A DNA stretch of 64,000 bases, taken from Cavia porcellus. Lineage: Eukaryota; Chordata; Mammalia; Rodentia; Caviidae. The stretch covers positions 106,546,812 through 106,610,811 of the forward strand of contig NW_026947486.1 in assembly GCF_034190915.1 (NCBI RefSeq), written 5' to 3'. Below are positions 44,150 to 55,277 of the stretch, one piece after another. The notes beneath the pieces are model-generated. The model ran no database searches and was not told where the DNA came from. It saw nothing but the letters and a program-made list of their open reading frames with translations. The position numbers were made by a program, and so were the translations under genes. How positions within the stretch are numbered: the stretch's first letter is position 1; the number at the start of each line of letters is the position of its first letter.

Positions 44150-44440
44150 AGTGTCATAGCTTTCCAGTCTGTCTGCGGCTGCTGGATGAGTTGTACCTAT
44201 TTCTCTCTGGTTTCCTGTCACATACAGTATTGTTTTCTCATCTTTGACTCTCAGTTTATTACCCCTCTTTCAGGTTGAGTGTATTTCCTATTCAGAGCAT
44301 CTTGATGGATCCTACCTCCTAATCTGCTCTGCCTGTGTTTCTTTTTTGTTAGTGTATCAGGACTATCTATATTAAAGATTATACCTTACCATCTCTACCT
44401 CATTTCTGCTATTTTATTCTTTGGCTAATATTTGTCCACT
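44150..44440 (-). pseudogene. Relic of ORF2 endonuclease start in half-L1
   Basis: Minus-strand bases around 44380-44220 align by eye with the start of L1 ORF2 (TTAATATAGATAGTCCTG against TTAATGTAAATGGTCTCA; then GAGAGTCAAAGATGAGAAAA against CAAAGTCAAAGGATGGAAAA and GTGACAGGAAACC against GCAACAGGAACCC). It has no reading frame. It indicates that the half-L1 arose from an L1 with both ORFs. Confidence 0.6.
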
Positions 44441-44454
44441 TTACTCCTTCATTC

Positions 44455-45482
44455 CACTGTCTGCTCCATTCATTGAGGGCTCTTGGGTCAGTGTTGCTGG
44501 AATCCTGCTATTTTTCTCTCTCTCTCTCTGGAATCTCCTTCAGTATTTTTTGTAGGGGTGGGTTGGTGGCCATGAAATCCCACAGTTTCTCCTTGTCTTG
44601 GAAATATCTTGTTTCTCCATTAATTTTGAGAGAGAGTTTTTCTGAGTACATCAGTCTTGGTTGGAGGTTATTTTCTTTCAGGGTTTGGACTATTTACCCC
44701 CAGGCTTTTCTCGATTTGAGAGACTGTGTTGATAAGTCTGTCGTTATTTTGATAATTTTTCTGTTGTAGGCAATCTGCTTCTTTTCTCTGGCTGCTTTTA
44801 GTATTCTGTTCTTGTGGATTTCTGGAATCTTGATTATTATATGTCTGGGTGTAGATCTGTTTTGGTTGTAGGTGGCTGGAGTTCTGTATGCCTCATTTAT
44901 CTGGATATCATTTCTCTTCCTATGCTTGGGAAGTTTTCCTTAATTATATCTGTGAATAGTCTTTGTAGTTCATTTGTGGTTACTCCTGCTTCTTTGCTCA
45001 CATTTTTTATTCTTCAGTTATAAATCCTCTTGTTGTCTTCTAGCCTTTGAATTGTTTCTTCCTGTTCCTTGTTATTTTTAAGAGATCTTTTCTTTCATGA
45101 TCACACACCATAAATATCTCTTCAAGTTTCAAAAGGCTAACTTTAGTTTCTGTCAAGGCATTTTGCCAGCTTTCAATGGAGGTTTTAGTTTCCTGGTAAT
45201 CTCTTTGGATCTGTTTCATGTATTCTAGATTTTGTTTATATTCTTCATCAAAGGTTTCTCTTCTTTTTCTGAGTTCCTCCTTTCTTCCATCTGTGTTCTC
45301 TTGGGTGGGGCTTATCACTGCTTTAATTAATTTTTTTATATCTTGCCTCACTTGGATCAGAGTACAGTTTTAAATTTGCCTATGAGGTCACGAAGATATT
45401 TCTTTATGTCCGCTGATGCTGTGTCTAGTATTGCATGATTATACACTGGTTCTTTTTTGTATTTACCTCTTCTGGGCTTATT
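44455..45482 (-). pseudogene. Half-L1 ORF1, decayed
   Basis: Coiled-coil part open at 45351-45040 with TQENTDGRKEELRKR, EYMKQIQRDYQETKT and ESWQNALTETK, close in place and wording to the 13.3-kb copy (TQEKTDGGMEEQKKR, YVKQAQRDYQETKK). The N-terminus before it reads PRRGKYKKEP in the position of MGRGSNKKGSS but the ATG is not intact. The RRM/CTD region (44930-44475) is recognisable on the minus strand but full of stops. Non-functional. Confidence 0.8.
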
Positions 45483-46236
45483 TTTCCAGGGTCCAGGCTG
45501 GAGGTTTTTTAAAATTTCTTTCTCTTGTCATGTTTCTGGTTTCTTGTAGACAGGTGTGTGTCTCTGGCCCTCTCTGTATTGCTTAGGGTCTTTCTGAAGC
45601 ATGCTGACTGGGGTTTTGCTGCCCTGCCCAATTTGCTGTTATCTGAGGTATCTTAAACTCCCTCCCAGGGGCTTGGGATGGTGTGGGGACACTCACCCCA
45701 GGCCACCAAGTCCAGAGTTCAGGGTGCAGGCAGGCAGGCCCAATTCCCCGAAGCTGGTTGAGCACGGCAGGAAACCGGAAAGTTCTGGTTCTGTATTTTT
45801 GATTATTGTCTGAAGGGGTGTTTTCAGAAGCAGATTCTCTGGCCTCTGTTCACAGTGGCAGCTCTGTGGGGCTCTGGCCACACAGGCCTGGCAGTGGCGA
45901 AGACACACTCACCCACCTGGGAAATTTGGGCCCACTCTGCACCAACACTACAGACTTAGGTCCTTGCATGAGCAGCAAGGGTGAAGGCAGCAACGCATCC
46001 CAGCAGGTCCAGACCCGCGCCAATGCACCCTCCTCCTCGCGCCCTTGGGGAGGTGGCCTAAACCCAGGGAGGCGGCCAAGGAGATGGTGGCAGCAGCAGT
46101 GGGGGCGGGGGTAGCCAGTGGGCACCCAGTCACTTCGCTCCCTCAGCCTCTGGCGGGCCAGTGGCAACAGAGTTGGAGGTGGCGGCTGGAGCACGGCGGC
46201 GTGGGGATGGCCTGTCTCAGAGTTTACTTTTTCTGA
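45483..46236 (-). promoter_or_regulatory. Half-L1 5' UTR, GC- and CpG-rich
   Basis: Leader region upstream of ORF1, the most GC-rich block of the window (46000-46200 includes GGCGGCTGGAGCACGGCGGC on the plus strand). CpGs not fully decayed. Open frames on both strands here (45601-46236) reflect composition, not genes. No YY1-like start as in the other copy. Confidence 0.6.
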
Positions 46237-47429
46237 GATCTCTTCAAATTAGTGTTCCCAAATAAATTTCTTGACAGTGCCTTCTGACTGCACTGATTAA
46301 AAAAAATGTTTATTTTTTTGCTCTCCCAAATCCCTGAGAACTTCTAGCACATTTTGGCCCAGGCAGGGGCCCTGCTGCTCATGCAGCTTGTGGAGCTTAT
46401 CTTTAAACCTTCCTCAGTTGAAATCCTTTAGTGTACAAGATCAGAGGACTTGCCATCTGGTTCATTTGACCCTGCATTGTAGTTTCCATGAGTGGTGTGT
46501 GCGGTTTGCTGTTGTCTGTTTTTGTTTTATGGTAGTCAGGACTTTCCCCCTACAGACAGGCTCCATACTTGGGATGAGGTGCTCTGTGGTCACCATTTCA
46601 TAGTTTAAAATGTTATCTTTGTGTATGTGTTTTATAAATAAAGTTCAAAAGGAGAATGGAGCAGAGCACATACAGGGTCTTGGAGCTCTTGCTGATGTGG
46701 CTTCTTGTTATTCATCATATCCCTAGGGTGGGCTTTTTGTGGTGTGCTTCTTGCCCCTCGGTTACCTGGTCCCAGTAGGGTTCTTTCCTGGTGCCTCTCC
46801 ACCCCCACTCTCCTCAGTGCTACTAGTGTCCTTTGCCTGGGGCAGCAAATGAATTGTGAATTTTGAATTTTGAATTCTACTGTTGCTCTCCTTGCCAGAA
46901 GGGACCTAGGGCTGTACTCAGGGAATAAATGGTTGGGCCCATTCTGAGACATCTTTTCCCACCTCTGTATCTTGCCCTGGGCCAGAAGAGCCACAGTATA
47001 TTCAGCAGGTAGACTGAGGATCCTCTCTTCTACCCGAGTCAGGTTCCTGGTGGACACATGTTGGAGTTGTAGTCCCATGAGGGTTGACTGGTTGTTGTAG
47101 GTTAGGGCTTCACCTACTGTGGAAAGGGACAAGAGACCTCACCTCAGGCTGGTGTCCTACATTTGCATTTTGCACTGTCACCTCAAAATTGTGTAGCCTA
47201 CCCTGATAATAGTGACATAATATTTACTTGCCCTGAGTAGATGATTGTGTTCCCCGAAGGATCAAAACATCTGGATTCTCTCTGCACATGTACAGATGAC
47301 ACACCAGACTATGATGAGGTGTGGATAGGTGATAAGAAGTCCAAATAAATTAGTGGCTACCTATAGACAGCTAGTAGAGTTCAGATACTTTCCTGAATTT
47401 AAGCATTTTGTTGTTGTTACTGTTTTGGT
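46237..47429. other. Unassigned; open minus frame 47132-46632
   Basis: No repeat family recognised. A minus-strand frame of 166 codons is open over 500 bases of mixed composition, with no domain I recognise; minus-strand sequence ends in GAACTTTATTTATAAAAC, so it might be LTR-like. AATAAAG at about 46637 on plus. A curious GAATTTTGAATTTTGAATTC run is at 46859-46878. Confidence 0.35.
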
Positions 47430-47588
47430 TTTTGTGCTACCTGGTATCAAACACAGTGGACAGTCTATCACTGAGATACACCCACAACATTTTTAATGAC
47501 TTTATTTTAAGGTCGCCTTGCACTTATCTTCCTGCCTCACTCTCCTTAGTAGCTGGAATAACAGGCATATACCACCATGCCTGGCTTA
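47430..47588 (-). mobile_element. B1-tRNA dimeric SINE, old
   Basis: Reversed ID half (TGGTATCAAACACAGTGGAC, CACTGAGATACACCC) then reversed B1 half (TATTTTAAGGTCGCCTTGCA, AGTAGCTGGAATAACAGGCA, ACCATGCCTGGC). Confidence 0.78.
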
Positions 47589-47611
47589 ATCAGCTTTTGA
47601 AAATAGTGTTT

Positions 47612-47712
47612 TAGCCAGGCGTTGTGATGCATGCCTGTAATCTTAGAACTTGCCAGACTGGTCCAAGAAGATTACAACTTCAAGGCCAGCCTGGATATCA
47701 AGTGCTGATGAG
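47612..47712 (+). mobile_element. B1 SINE, 3'-truncated or decayed
   Basis: AGCCAGGCGTTGTGATGCAT, GCCTGTAATCTTAGAACTTG and TTCAAGGCCAGCCTGGATAT give the 7SL-like left part. Faces away from the adjacent minus dimer, forming a short inverted SINE pair. Confidence 0.8.
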
Positions 47713-49449
47713 ATTTTAGGGGGTTAGAATAGGTAACATTTAATTCTGGAAAAGCTAATATTCTAGAAAAAAATGGGCTATTTCCTGTAAAATGAATTAC
47801 TTTTGTGATACATTCACATAAAAGTAAAGTAGACATAAATGTCTGAGTATGGATTATATCTAAAATAAATGTTAAGAGAGAAAAATGAGGAATAGTATGT
47901 AGAATGTAATGTCAGTTATGTTGCAGAAAGACAGGTCACATGTCACCACTTGTAAAAATTTTCTAATTTTAATTTCTCTGAAATCTTCAGTATCCTTGAA
48001 ATGCTTAGGTGTTACTAGGTGACAGTTGTCTTTTAATTTGTGTCAAATGTGGTGGGCGGAAGTTGCAGAGTGAGGGTCAGGAGAGAAGAAAATCTCAGAC
48101 CCTTGGGGAACATTTTTAAAAAGAAATTCTTCAGTGTTGATGTTTTTCATAGCAGAGGAACATATTTATGAGGAAAAACAAGAGTGCTGCTGACTCTGAG
48201 TCAAAATGTGATTGTGAGAAGGGGTAAAATTGAAAAAATACCGCAGCCAATTTATTACATTTACCTTTCCTTTTCATGAAGGCATGTGAGAGGAAGCATC
48301 TACGTGTGAATAAACCTAAAAATGCCATACAATAAGTAAAAAAGATTTTAATTGATAACAAAGCATTGTTCCTTCTTCTTAAGTGTTTCCTTTGGTACAT
48401 TAAAATAGTGGAGCATTTTATAATTCATGTCTTAAGAGTTAATTGAATATGATAATTAAAACTAAGTAGGAATTATTTTATGTACAAATCAGCTTTTAGA
48501 TAATCTATATGCATTTCTGGTAGGATACATACAATTCTGAGCTGAGAATGAGATGCATAAGGCCTTGTTAAAATTTTGTAAATTAGCAGAGGTGAATGAT
48601 AAAAAAATAGGAAAACAAAATGAAATAGAAAGCTCAAAATGAAATAGAAGCTCATAACTTCAAAATAAGGAAATGGTTCCCACAAGTGAAGCAATAAGAT
48701 TGTGTTCATCACAATGCAAATTGATAGTTTCCAAGAAAAAAGAAGTACTCATGTTAAAGGGAATTGCATCTCTCTGTGGAGAGACCATTGGCCTTGCTGC
48801 CAATACCGTCACACATGTGGGCCTTCCAGCTGGTGGAGCAACGTTCTCTGCAGGGTTTAGAGTATCTCAGGGACTCTGGCTTGGATTTTCAAGTATATTC
48901 CTTGAACCTTCCTTCTCCATCGGTCAACGAACTTGTTTTATATTTGTTTAGTGTTCTATAATTTCATATGCAATTTTCTTTGGGAATAAAATTGAGTTGT
49001 ACTTCTTCAGTGAAACAGTATTTGAGAACTACCCGTTACTCAGGCTGAGATTGCACAGAGATGGAAGAAGGAGGATCCATGTCAGGTGGAGTCTGAGTGG
49101 GACCTGGGATGGGAAAAGTGTGAGTCAACTCGGCAGGCTGAGGGGACTGAATGGGAGGAAGGAACAACATGAGGGAGAAGCTTGAAGGGAAGGACAAGGA
49201 AGAGATCCAGCTGTCAGTCTGGAGCAAGCCTGTCTACAGTCCTGTTTAGGGCAGACTTTGTCCTTGTTGCCCTGCCTTTGTGGACTTGACACTGCCACTG
49301 AACTGGACAAAAATAAATTCTCCTTGCAGTTCATGGCATATCTGGATTTTGAGGATTATTTAAGTCCATTTAGCTCTGCTACTATCTTCCTTTTTGCCTC
49401 GACATTGTGTACTTATCCTTCAGTGCATGGACCAGTTTGCAATCCAAAG
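47713..49449. other. Unique-looking sequence
   Basis: No repeat or exon supported. 48990-49320 has higher GC and small frames on both strands without domains. Confidence 0.4.
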
Positions 49450-49720
49450 TGCAGTGGTTAGGAGCCCAGGCTTTCAAGTCACACAGACTTCGATTATGAT
49501 TCTGATCCTTAAAAAGCTGTGTGTGGCCTTCAGTAGGTCATGCGACCTTTGAAACTGAGGGTCTACAGCTGTAAATTGGCCATAGTCATGTGGTGTCGCC
49601 TGGATTGCTGTGGTGGTTTTGAAAGGCAAAGTTGGCAAACTTCCCCAAGTACGTTACGTGCACGGGAAATAGGACCGCTCCTACCATTTAAGCACTGCAC
49701 ATGAGTATTTGCCCATTTAA
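49450..49720 (+). mobile_element. MIR SINE
   Basis: CAGTGGTTAGGAGCCCAGGC, TTCGATTATGATTCTGATCC, AGCTGTGTGTGGCCTTCAG and TCTACAGCTGTAAATTGGCC follow the MIR order 'tagtggttaagagc...ttcgaatcc...agctgtgtgacct...ctgtaaaatgg'. Confidence 0.8.
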
Positions 49721-49954
49721 TTTTCTTGACTACTTCAAACCAGATAGATGAAATAGATGCACAGAAACTGAAGAGCCTCACTTTTTGTGAAGAGTTGGCA
49801 TTTTTTTCTGTGTCATCAACTGATTGCTTCCCTTGTGGTGATTTTCCATTCAGGCCTGTACTTGAGAAGGCAGATATACTTTCTCACTTGTGTTTGAATT
49901 TGTAATTTTATAAAACGTTAACTACTACTACCACTTGTGGTGCTGCTTGATTCA

Positions 49955-50140
49955 CTTTCTCTGCATTGTCTCCTGTGATGCTCACGACAAACCTTACGTC
50001 CATTTTTCTGAATTGGAAACTGAGACACAGAGAAGTGAAGTAACTTGACCAAGGATACACAGCCAACAAAGAGCACAGACAGAATTTGAGCCCAGAGGGT
50101 CAGAACCCCGCAGCTGTTCTCCTGAGCACCACACTGCATG
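49955..50140 (-). mobile_element. MIR SINE
   Basis: Reversed MIR: CCATTTTTCTGAATTGGAAA, CTGAGACACAGAGAAGTGAA, GTAACTTGACCAAGGATACA, GAATTTGAGCCCAGAGGGTC. Good match of order and spacing. Confidence 0.88.
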
Positions 50141-52419
50141 TCCTGGAAGTCAGTGTAAACCCTGGATAAAGAGGTTCAACTCTATAGGCATTGTTTTGGG
50201 TGAGGACAGAAATTACAACTGTGTGCAGAAGCCATATGCTCACTCATACGTACCTGATAAAGTAGCAAGATGGCCATTGAAATGTGATCTTGTTTGTGGG
50301 CACAGCCAAGGCAGTAGCACCAATACCAGTGAGCTGGCTATTATCCTGCCAGCGAATCCTTTTTTAGGCCTTTTCTTTTCCTCCCCAGGTGAGGTCTTTA
50401 TGGGTGCTGTCCACTCTGATGGTTGCTACCCCAAGGCCCCGGCTTTCTTTCCATATGTAGACTGCCCTGCACAACGAATCTCTGTGTGAAAGGTTGCACA
50501 AAAGAGGTCTGGAAAAGAAGGGGCTTAAAGTGCTTGATTGCAGTATTCTGGCAGTAGGACTAATTGGCATTTTTATTCCAAAAGAGAAAAATTGCCTAAT
50601 AGGAAGAATCAGCGCGCAGTACCACCCATGCAAACTGTTCCTTCTTGTTTCAGCTCAAAGGCCTCAAGTGGGAGAAAACAGCTACTGTTTGCTCAGTGTT
50701 TTGTGTGCTAGAGTCAGACCAATGCTGTTTCAATTCTATGCACAGGCCAATTAAAATCACTAAGCAGTTCATTTTGTTGTTGTTCCATCATTTTTTGGTA
50801 CTTCATATTACCAAAAATGCACTTGGTTAAAACTCAAACTCCCATCACCTACCTGCATTTAATGTGAAAAATGAGTGAGATTTTTATAAAGTCTTTTGCA
50901 TGTATATTTACTATAAATTGACTAGAGGATTTAACAGTTTTAGGCATCACAGAAAAATTGGGTGATTTTTTGAGCTGAGTGGAAAGTAGATGGCTGTGAT
51001 TCGTACGCTAACTCATGCAGTTGACTAGTTTGGAGTCAAATTCTGCAGAAGCAGAACGAGGAAATGTGGGAGTAGAGGTGGAAAAGAATAATGGAGGGAG
51101 ACAGTGAGTGGCAGGATTAGCCTTGGTGCTATGAGGGAAAACTGACATTTTGATCACATAGTCCAACTTACTTCAGTTGTTTCTTTCCTATTATACAGGG
51201 ACACAAAATATGTGTCCCTGGAAACAATTTCTCTTTGTGCTATCTCTTTCTGTGACTGCTCCATATCGGGATTTACTAAATATGAGACTTAAAGTAACAG
51301 CCCTGAGCGGCTCAAGGATGTAAGCCAACAAAGGTTGCAGGTGAGATTGTGTCTGTAGCACTTGTGGTCACTTAAAATGTAGAACTTACTCAAACATTGT
51401 CATTTGTCCAATTGCTTGGTTTTTGACTCACATGACTCTGCATTCATGCAACTTCTTCTAGAGGGTTCTGTCTTGCCTATTCTCCATTCCCATCTTTTCA
51501 TATCCACATGCTACCTAGTCTTCAAAGCATCATTCAGAACCCAAACAAATACACACTGAGACACATGTACATATACTGTACTACTAGATTCTGCAAGGCA
51601 GAAATCATGTTTCTTTTTTCTTGAGCTCCTGGATGCATTGCTTCTGTCTCTGTCAAGGTCCTGGTCATGTTTCATCCTGTCACCATTGTGGAGTAGAGTG
51701 CTATCATTGATAGTAGAAACAAAAGGTCCATATCCTTTCTAGTGGCTGCAATATCTGTGTTGAACACATGAATGGATTTCCACATGAAGAAATATGCCTG
51801 CATGCTTGTTAACAGCTAAGTGAAACCATATCAGCTGTTGGGAAGGTGCTAAAAAACTTCCAGATTTGGCTGAGCAATTAAAAGAAGACCATTAGAAATT
51901 GCAGCAAGATCTCCCTGTTGAAATGACCCAGGACTTGCTTCGCTGTTACTCTACATTGCTTGGCTTTTCTGTAGTCATGATCTCCTGAGAAAAGATTGGT
52001 TTTATATAATGCAAACACAACTGTTCCTCATCATCTTGAAGCATCTCTTAAGTGCTAGTTGCATGCTGTACTATGTGAGGGCCTGAAAAAGGGATCATGA
52101 ACACCTAGCCACTTCTGTCTGAACACTGCTTTGATGCAAAGATGCACAAATGATTGAATTAAATCTTTCAGATCACATGTGATTTTATGAGAAAGTGTTT
52201 TTGCCTTAAGTTAGTGAGTACCTGGATTGGAAGAAAGGTTGGATAAGAATCTTGCAATTTGCACCCAGGTACAGGTGTCAAATTCTGCTTTGTATCCTGC
52301 AGGTTCTGCCTCCTTTTTGTCCATCTCCTTCTCAATAAAGAAAATACTTGATGCCTTATCCATAGGAGAAAATAAATGTCCATTTCCATGAGGGCTAAGA
52401 GAAGCAGATGAAGATCAAA
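50141..52419. other. Unique-looking sequence
   Basis: No repeat or gene recognised. An E-box-rich piece (CATCACCTACCTGCATTTAA) is at about 50844-50863. Small open frames (50196-50830) have no domains. Confidence 0.4.
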
Positions 52420-52725
52420 ATATGCTGCTGTCTTAGTTATTTTATGCTCGTCGCTGAGACAAAATACCTGATGCCCAAGTTGGGAAAGGAAAGGTTTATT
52501 TCTTACAGTTTTTGGAGGTTTCAGTCCACACTCAGTTGGCTCCCAGGCAGGCGGGCATGGCTGGGCCACCATTCATGGCAGCTGCAAACAGCAAGCAGGA
52601 ACCGGCAAAGAGTAAGACACACCTTCTTCCTGCCATTACATCACATTCTGGCTCCATCCCTATATGGGTGGAGCAGTGACACCATCAATCTAAGCACTAT
52701 ACAATGAACCATCACAAATGAACAA
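52420..52725 (-). mobile_element. MaLR LTR (ERVL-MaLR), minus orientation
   Basis: Plus strand: GTCTTAGTTATTTTATGCTC, GAGACAAAATACCTGATGCC, GAAAGGTTTATTTCTTACAG, GGAGGTTTCAGTCCACACTC, then a CATGGCTGGGCCACCATTCA block. It matches the copy at 41400 and is the reverse of that at 63375. Confidence 0.82.
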
Positions 52726-53299
52726 TGCAAACTCATGAGGCATGGGGCCAAAGACATAAACCATGGCACCTGCCTTTGGATTTGGTCGGGGGAAATGTTT
52801 GCTTTAAAATGGAGTTTAAAAAAAATAATTTGATAAATGAAAGTAAAGACAAATGCTCTGACAAACATGAACCATTACCTCAAACCCAAACAAATATCTC
52901 AAAGCTTTAGGTTTACTGTAAATCAACTTCTAACAAAGATCAAGGGATATCACCTTATTTAAAGTCTGTAGAATTAGATTTCAGAGCTGGGGTTCTTGCA
53001 TGAATTTGTAAACTTTGCTCTTGTAAACAGACCTTTGTCTTTTGGGGCTGAAGAGACCATACATTTGGAGAGGCTTAAAAGTCCCTCTGGTATTTCTACC
53101 AGCATCTCCCCTTCAGCATCACTAGTTTTTTATGAGTGTATCTGTGCCACTTCAGTGAGATTCAAGTTAGGAGCACTTTCTTGAAGTCTTCTACGTTATG
53201 TTGTCATTTGTGAAAACTATTTCACCATGAAACTTTTATTGTTAAAGTTATTCAAGAAATTATGCATACCCACACTACAGAGAGAAGGTAAAACTGCAT
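52726..53299. other. Unique-looking sequence
   Basis: Nothing recognised. Confidence 0.4.
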
Positions 53300-53665
53300 C
53301 TTCATTGATTCATTGACAGATACTTGTTGAGTACCTTCTATGTACCAGGCACTGATGTGGGCAATGAAGATGTAATGTTGAAGTAAAGGAAGTTTCTGCA
53401 CTTGTGGAGCTCAATTCCTATCAGATGGTTTCAGCTTGTAAGAAACAGGGATGTACACTTACCAGAGCAATTAAGTATATGTTGACTGTTAGGAAGAAAG
53501 TGAATCAGAACAGTGATTACAGGGAACTTTTCTCTTAGTGTTAGCAACAAGAACAAAAGTAGTTAGCATTACTGTGTGTTAGGCATTGGGTTAAGTGCTA
53601 GGGATACAGAAATGGGAAAGCAATAGCAGTCAGGAGGTCAGCTTGGTGTGAGAGAATTACAAATA
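53300..53665 (+). mobile_element. L2 LINE 3' fragments
   Basis: TTGTTGAGTACCTTCTATGT, ACCAGGCACTGATGTGGGCA and CACTTGTGGAGCTCAATTCC are the L2 3' signature; a second similar part at 53568-53660 (GTGTTAGGCATTGGGTTAAG) may be another copy. Confidence 0.75.
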
Positions 53666-54299
53666 GCTAAGGGACAGGGCCGAATGAAATGAGTGTCTCA
53701 TCAAGGAATAAGCAGCAGGTTGTGGGAGTCCCTTCTGAGGTATCAGAGAAGAGTTAAGAAATTTGGATTGGGGCTTGAGTGGAACTTGAAAGGATTGAAG
53801 TTTTAAGGAGGCAGATTGCCACCTAAAGTAGATATTCCTAAAAGCTGCAGTTGCTGGGAGACAGAGTGGGCTGCCTCTGGGGTGTCTTTGGGGGTATTTG
53901 AGCCTAGGGTGGATGCCTGCTGGGCAGAGATGTAGAAAAAATTCACAGATTGAATGGACAGCAATTTGAGCTTGGTGGTCCAGAATTACCTCCCAACTGG
54001 GGGGTCTGAGTGTACAGCGTTTAAAAGGCTGCAAACCAAATTATTACATTTTTTGTATTTGAGATGTCATTTTACCTGCCCTCTACAAGCTGTTCACATA
54101 GATTATAACTTCCTCTAAAGAAATGTTTTGCTGGGACAAGGTAAACCCTTCCCGCCTCTGTCTGAATAACCAGCAGTTCCAGATTGGTGCAGTGATAATC
54201 AGTGTCATCTTAAATTTGACTGTTTCAACCGAGGATGGAGTTAAGGACTCTGTGAATGACCCTGAAAGGCTCACTTTATTTCTGCTTAAAAGCTAAGAC
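53666..54299. other. Unique-looking sequence
   Basis: Includes a 125-codon minus frame at 54034-53657 of ordinary composition without a domain; not called. Confidence 0.4.
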
Positions 54300-54760
54300 A
54301 GGTGAAATTTTATTTCCAATAAGGTCCCTATCTCTTCCAAGACTGCGATCAATAATAAAATCACTTGTTAAATCTTTTTCTTTGTCTCTGTTCTGCTAAC
54401 TGTGCGTTGCAGAAGGATGCATTGATTCCATGTGATGATATTCACCTGATCTGTGGGCCCCTTGAGCTTATTTTGTGTATTTATGTAAACCAGAAGGTCT
54501 GCTGCTGTTGGAGGCCCAAAATAATGGACTAATTTTAATGAGTATACATTTTGATGTAATTATGTGATGTAGTTATGTGACAGCCCTAGAGAGTTCCATT
54601 TCTGCTCAGCTGAATGAGTCAGTCTAGTTCCATCTTCGCTCCTTCAGAGATGCTGGGCTGTTTCTATTTCTAGTACCAGAGGAAATAAGGTTTATTCTGC
54701 CTGGCATTTAATTCATAGATTGGTTTGGGCCCTTCGGAACAGGGCAAGGCAGCCTGGAGA
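54300..54760. promoter_or_regulatory. Candidate conserved noncoding element
   Basis: Repeat-free, balanced composition, no open frame. Contains a consensus AP-1 word TGAGTCA at 54615-54621, an AT-rich homeodomain-like series at about 54525-54575 (GACTAATTTTAATG, GATGTAATTATGTGATG) and a GATGATATTCACCTG word at 54436-54450. Conservation cannot be judged without other genomes; this is a guess from texture. Confidence 0.3.
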
Positions 54761-55220
54761 TCCCCAGCTTCTCCAGCCCCTGCTTCTGCTGCACAGTTCT
54801 CTTCTCCTCAGCCCTCATGTCCTCTTTGGTTGCCATCATTTGATAGTTCCACAAAGGTGAATAGTTTTTAATCATAAGAGAAGATCAATTTCAATTCAGC
54901 TGGTACTGCTGGTAAAGACTGTAGGTCAGAAAGGAAAAGCCAAACTCATCTTTAAGTTAGTGTTTCTCATCAGCAACAAAAGCATGAGCAGTTTGCATCG
55001 CCTGCTTTCTCTTTCTTCGTCACTTCTTTTCCTCCTTAAAAATGATGTGTAATATAGTTTGTGTCAGTGGTTGCGTTCTTCTAAACAATTGTATATGTGT
55101 TACTAAGTGCGAACTTTAAATGTAGACTACCAAGATCAGGAAAACCTATAGGCTGTGGTATAGTCCAATGATCTTCAAAATATCTCAAAATCAAAGTTAA
55201 TCCAATAAAATATATTGAAG
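54761..55220. other. Unique-looking sequence
   Basis: No feature recognised. Confidence 0.4.
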
Positions 55221-55231
55221 CACACACACAC

Positions 55232-55271
<40 letters not shown>
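55221..55271. repeat. (CA)n / (TG)n inverted microsatellite
   Basis: A short CA run (55221-55231) is followed after TTC by about 18 TG units (55235-55271). The two are mutually complementary, so a small hairpin is possible. Confidence 0.95.

Positions 55272-55277
<6 letters not shown>

Larger units (their letters stand above)
42557..46236 (-). mobile_element. Second half-L1 (HAL1-like) with residual ORF2 sliver
   Basis: On the minus strand: GC-rich leader (46236-about 45483), decayed ORF1 (45482-44455), an inter-ORF stretch with a recognisable but non-coding remnant of the ORF2 endonuclease start (about 44440-44150), a long 3' UTR with tandem units (about 43950-42600) and an A tail. No RT sequence is present. 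More diverged than the 11-14 kb copy. No convincing TSD; the 3' boundary is the telomeric repeat. The 5' boundary is set by loss of GC-rich sequence and may be off. Confidence 0.75.

Noticed and set aside
45601..46236. Frames on both strands in the 45.6-46.2 kb GC-rich block
   Set aside because: They lie in the leader of the second half-L1. Both strands are open because of GC content and few stop codons.
48971..49334. Small gene from short frames on both strands at 49.0-49.3 kb
   Set aside because: Frames of about 60 codons, no domain, no codon bias that I can see; probably chance.
53657..54034. 125-codon minus frame
   Set aside because: Ordinary composition, no domain, no promoter or splice context.
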